DNA from: Manduca sexta | Taxonomy: Eukaryota; Arthropoda; Insecta; Lepidoptera; Sphingidae | NCBI RefSeq assembly: GCF_014839805.1 | Contig: NC_051117.1 | Location: 9,610,001 to 9,674,000, forward strand | DNA: 64,000 bases | Direction of reading: 5' to 3' | Part shown: positions 59,726-64,000 of the stretch, one piece after another | Layout of the letters: every line of letters begins with the position of its first letter | Position numbering within the stretch: position 1 is the stretch's first letter | Program-made: the position numbers and the translations under genes | Notes under the pieces: model-generated | Told to the model about the DNA's origin: nothing | Seen by the model: only the letters and a program-made list of their open reading frames with translations | The model's database searches: none

Positions 59726-62700
59726 TTAATCAATATAATTGTAGTTATATTTGTAAATATTTATCTAAGACTGCAGAATATTAAATATCTCGGATAGATC
59801 TCTATTGGTTGGTCAAATTCACATATTTTAAATATAGAATTTTCATTCCGACCGCTCGTCAAAACAGAATGCGTATGGTATTTCGCTTTTTGATAAAACT
59901 GACAAGTGACAGGTATTCATAAAACACAGCGCGCTTTTGACGAACGACAAACAGGTTTAGTTCGTTTTGTCTCTAACTGTATACTTTTAACGACTTGACC
60001 AATAAATAATCAGGAAAGGAGATTTTTAAACGGTATTTCTCTTTTTTTCGTAAATTTTATAATATAAACTATAACGAGAATGTGACCTTGATCTAGTGGC
60101 AGCGTATATTATAGGTTGTATACTAAAGGTTCTGGATTCCATTTATTCATTAGGTAACACTTCGTGTGGCTTTTTGTGATACAATTGGTCCGGAATATAA
60201 TTCAAATCGTTTGACAACAGTAACACCGATAGCCGATGATAAAAACTGTCTCATTGTTTCTGCAATATGCATGAGAGAGTGCGTTGTTCCGACCTTACAT
60301 TAGAATGCAATTAGATCATATAGAAAAAGACACATAATTGTGATCAAAAAACGATAAACTAGAATCCCTTGAAATATCTTTTTACATAGGAAAACAGTAG
60401 ATATATTCTAAAATACCTTATAAAACCAAGTTATGAACTCGTATATTTTCTTAGTGCTAGCGAGCCTATTTACAGATCTAGAGAACAGAATTGCATATGA
60501 ATATTTTAGTGTACAAATGGTCTGGAACAACCACGCCTCGACTTTGATCATCAATCTCACGCTACATAGAATACGAGAAATAATATCCATAAAGGCTACT
60601 ACCGCGAATTTTTAGATAACATAGAGAAGTATTTATTACTTGAATTTAATTTAATTATTTTCTTCAAGAATCATCTGTATATAAGCTAATATAGCTAGAG
60701 AGTACTTGAACAACTGTTGAAGTTGAGATTAGGTATAGCGACGGAAAATTTGGTGCAAATATCATGAGGGCAAGTCACGTTCGGGGGTCAGCCTACATCC
60801 ACTGAAACAGGCCGGCATTATGCTAGCAAGTGTCGAGGCGCAAAACATTATTTTTTGTGAATGGTATATTTTATTTACTTACACTATATTTACCACTCGA
60901 TTTGGAATAAAATGCCATATTAATTTAAAGAAAGTCGCTATTAAATAACAACTGTCGTGAATCGTTATTATTTTTATCTACGCAGTCTACATTAAAGAGT
61001 AAGTTATTCAAAAACTTACACAGAACCTAGAACGAAATCAGAATGACTTCGTACTAAGTTAGAATCAGTTGTGTGACTCCAAGCACTGAACTTGTAACGT
61101 AAACAAATTCGCAGTGCTACAGGCGACTGTAATTAGGAATCTAGCTTTTGAAAACTATCGCTGTAACTCTTCGGAGTGCAGTGTGAGTAGCCGTTCAATA
61201 ACGAGCGGCCGTGGATTTGACCACATCTAATAAATCACTTTTCTTTCTTTATTTTATTGACATATTTTTTTTTACAATATACAATATTATTGACAATATA
61301 TTGAATTGATAAGTTATATTTGCATTTAATTTTATTTGTCTTGGTAAAGTTTCTGGTCTATCGCAAAATAAGAATTACGTATTTTGTGTGTGTATGTGTG
61401 ACGAAGATTGAAAGGCTAATTGACTTAAACGACATTTTGTTCCGAAATATTTTAACTTGGTTAAAAAAACATAGAAAAATTTGCTGATTTTAAATATATA
61501 TGAAATTTAGTGTCGTAAAAAATTTCGCTTACGTCAATTAGCCTTTTACCCGTCGGTGTGTGCTGTATGAGTGAAACTGCTATACACAAATATAATTTAA
61601 CATTGACTCCCACCCTAGGCTGAGCCTGAGTACATTTAATATTGTGTAAAACTTGATACAAGGTATTGCGACCGCGCTAATGGCAATTAACAGACTGAAT
61701 TATTGAAAGGATTCAGCATTACATAATGTGTTAACCAATAATATTTCAATATTCTATAGCTCCATGATTAGTGTAGAACAATATGCACATGCTTATACGA
61801 TTTTATAAGCCAAAACTTCGGTAAAGCCGGCATAAATGTAACGAGCATCCATACATACAGAACTAGTACTTCTGTGGCCGGTAATTTATTTGGACCATAA
61901 TTATTATTGAATGGAATGTATTTACTTTTCAGGCTTAGGTAAAAACGTTTAAGCTGCTCTGGAACTTATTATACAGATTAAATATAGTTTTATGCTGCGT
62001 GGGCTACGTGTATGAAGGTATTAGCGGAAGGACATATTATAATGTCAAATTATCGTTTGCTACATTAGAAAATTCAATTTATGTACTTAGGGCAACCACG
62101 TAATTTTATTGTGTTTTATTCTCAGTACAAACTCGCAATAGAAGTAAGTTAAGCTATTTTTATAACTCAAGATAACGCAAAAATCGTGTATAAAGTTTTC
62201 GCAAAATATAGTTGGACATATACACAAGAAGTAAGAGTAAAACTTTACAAGCGAAATTTTTGTTGTAGAATAACTTATAAAACAATAAGGTAAGCTTATT
62301 TTGAATACATTTAGTGGTGCGCTGTTTGCCCCCGAACAGTTTCAGTAAAGAGACAGAACCTGCCGCGGTCCGCTAATTGTGAGTGGATTTCATGCTTACA
62401 ACAAAATAAAAGAGATAATTCACAATAGAACAGTAATTCATGTTATATTCAATATGGGTTCATCGGATGTAATGATTATTATAAGTGAATCATTCATATT
62501 CATTGATGTAGTAAAAAAATATTTCGTAACATTATTTATGAGTGTAGATATATTTCATCACTACATCAGTTTAGTAGCACCTGTACTGTGGTTCGTGTAG
62601 TTCTGGACTCCATTTATGGCTCGGAAACCAAATCTTTGTAAATCTTAAGTCCAAAAGGGATTGAATGATTGGCCTATCCCCTGTGATATGGAGTGAATCA

Positions 62701-63334
62701 AGTTAGCAAAAGTAGTTGCGGACCTGTCGTCCCTTCAGGGAGAAAAGAGGAGGATATCATAAACAAAATAAAAATATCTGTAAATACTCCATGTTCTTTC
62801 ATTAAAGTCCCGTTTATATTATATAAGACAAATATTTCATAATTCACACTTCACGTTATGCTCTGCTTTTAATTGATAGTTAAAGTTTGTTCAAGTTAGC
62901 GCGCATGATTTTCCAAGTAGAAATTGAACCTTTGATACAGGATGTTGCGCAAATTAGGTTTAAAACTCATTGGGCCAATAAAATATAAGAGTAAATAATA
63001 AAAATATAACTGATTCTGAAATCTCCTGGCTAAATAAATACAATTAACTGTCTGTAGATTAAAATATTCATAAATCCTTAATAATCCAATCGCAACGGAG
63101 ATCAGCCAATTACGTAAGAGATATTATAGTGCACAAGTGTGTGCGCGATACACAGGTGCTCTGTCTACTGAGTTCAGTTGCATAGTCCGGTGAGACGGCG
63201 GTCCGACATGTCCGGAGAGCATCCGGAGAGAAATTAAGCGCAGGACTGAAGGCTTTACGAGCTCTCCGGGGCACCGGGTCGTTACACCGCCAACCTCCGA
63301 ACTGTGACTGAGTAATTTTGAAGTTGAGAAAAAT
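59726..63334. other. Intron or intergenic DNA, no gene supported
   Basis: AT-rich with short protein-free frames on both strands. A GC-richer run at 63170-63300 adjoins the SINE that follows. No recognisable exon, RNA gene or full mobile element. Confidence 0.4.
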
Positions 63335-63441
63335 CAAGACATCATATTTTTTTTGCCCTGATCCAGTATTCGAACCCAAGCCCTCAGCGCGATAATCGTA
63401 CTTGTTTCACGAACGCATTGCAGCTACGACACCGAGGCAGT
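63335..63441 (-). repeat. SINE family B head, minus strand
   Basis: Minus strand: CACTGCCTCGGTGTCGTAGC (A box) then GGGTTCGAATACTGG (B box, about 63366-63380). The body is truncated. Confidence 0.6.
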
Positions 63442-64000
63442 GAATTACAGCAGATCTAGAATCATTATAATAAGAATTAATATTATTACCAAAACAGATT
63501 TTTTTTTTAAATTTCCATTTTGCTTTCACATGGTGTAAATTTTTAACACACTATAGGCATCATCCTATGTTGTACTTTTTCCGAATAAAATCGACTAAGT
63601 ACACGGTACGGAGCGACTTTTCCTGATAGTTAATAAGGCAATAATAGAAATAGCAGCGGAAATACAATACAAAAACGGAGGTGAATAATTATAAACTTTC
63701 TTTCTCATTATTTCTTTGTGTTTAGACGTTTAAGTACGTTGAGTTAAACAATAGAACAAGCTTCAAACAACTTAAACATAAACATACGTAAATAATCAAT
63801 ATTAAAACGAGCATTATATTATGTACACGTAGTACATCGATTAGTTGAATTTTGAACTGACTTTAAAGAAGTTTTTGTATTCGACCCGTATGTAATTATG
63901 TGCGTATTATCGCGATTTTATGGTTGTTAAAATCGAACCCAAGACATTCTCAGCAGTGTTGATAACCTTTCTACAGTTACGAACAATACTATAATATTAT
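63442..64000. other. Right edge, nothing seen
   Basis: AT-rich DNA with no recognised feature. Confidence 0.45.

Overview
The window is insect nuclear DNA, most likely from a moth or butterfly. It is AT-rich, the real genes are split by GT-AG introns, and the spaces between are full of dispersed elements of types I know from Lepidoptera: tRNA-derived SINEs, Helitron-like elements ending in CTAG, and small DNA transposons. The order is inferred from these repeats and from the insect-like proteins. No search was run.

The gene-rich part is positions 1-16,450. A TraB-domain protein (TRABD-like, minus strand, C-terminus beyond the left edge) stands head to head with a 57-residue mitochondrial ATP synthase epsilon subunit (stunted-like). 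That gene converges on an intronless mitochondrial tRNA threonylcarbamoyltransferase (OSGEPL1/Qri7). A seven-coding-exon lysophosphatidate acyltransferase (AGPAT3-like) follows at 9,264-16,445; its introns hold a Helitron-like element, a DNA MITE inserted into a SINE, and a second Helitron-like element. Two of the genes serve mitochondrial energy production or translation, but nothing shows that the cluster is co-regulated.

A 500-N assembly gap lies at 16,948-17,447. At 19,011-19,663 is an unrecognised intronless reading frame with its own TATA box and poly(A) signal, broken by one frameshift. From 20 to 33 kb I see only repeats and AT-rich unique DNA: SINEs of two families, an unclassified repeat present in both orientations, a hAT-like end, and a Helitron-like element whose core has grown to six ~122-bp units. 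A young Ty3/gypsy LTR retrotransposon occupies 33,102-38,093, with almost identical LTRs, a 5-bp target duplication and a pol carrying recognisable PR, RT, RNase H and integrase motifs. Its reading frames are broken, mostly at or beside homopolymer runs.

From 38 to 64 kb there is no convincing long gene. The region holds GC-rich islands with repeated TAATGAG motifs, more Helitron-like and SINE copies, a deletion derivative of a PIF/Harbinger transposon keeping the last transposase exon, and a GC-rich promoter-like block leading to a short candidate first exon (57,015-57,072). That exon encodes a signal-peptide-like sequence and ends at a consensus splice donor. The layout resembles the upstream and first-intron DNA of a large secreted or membrane-protein gene running off the right edge. 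I did not find a clearly new biological system. The best leads are the frameshifted gene, the signal-peptide exon, and the expanding Helitron core.
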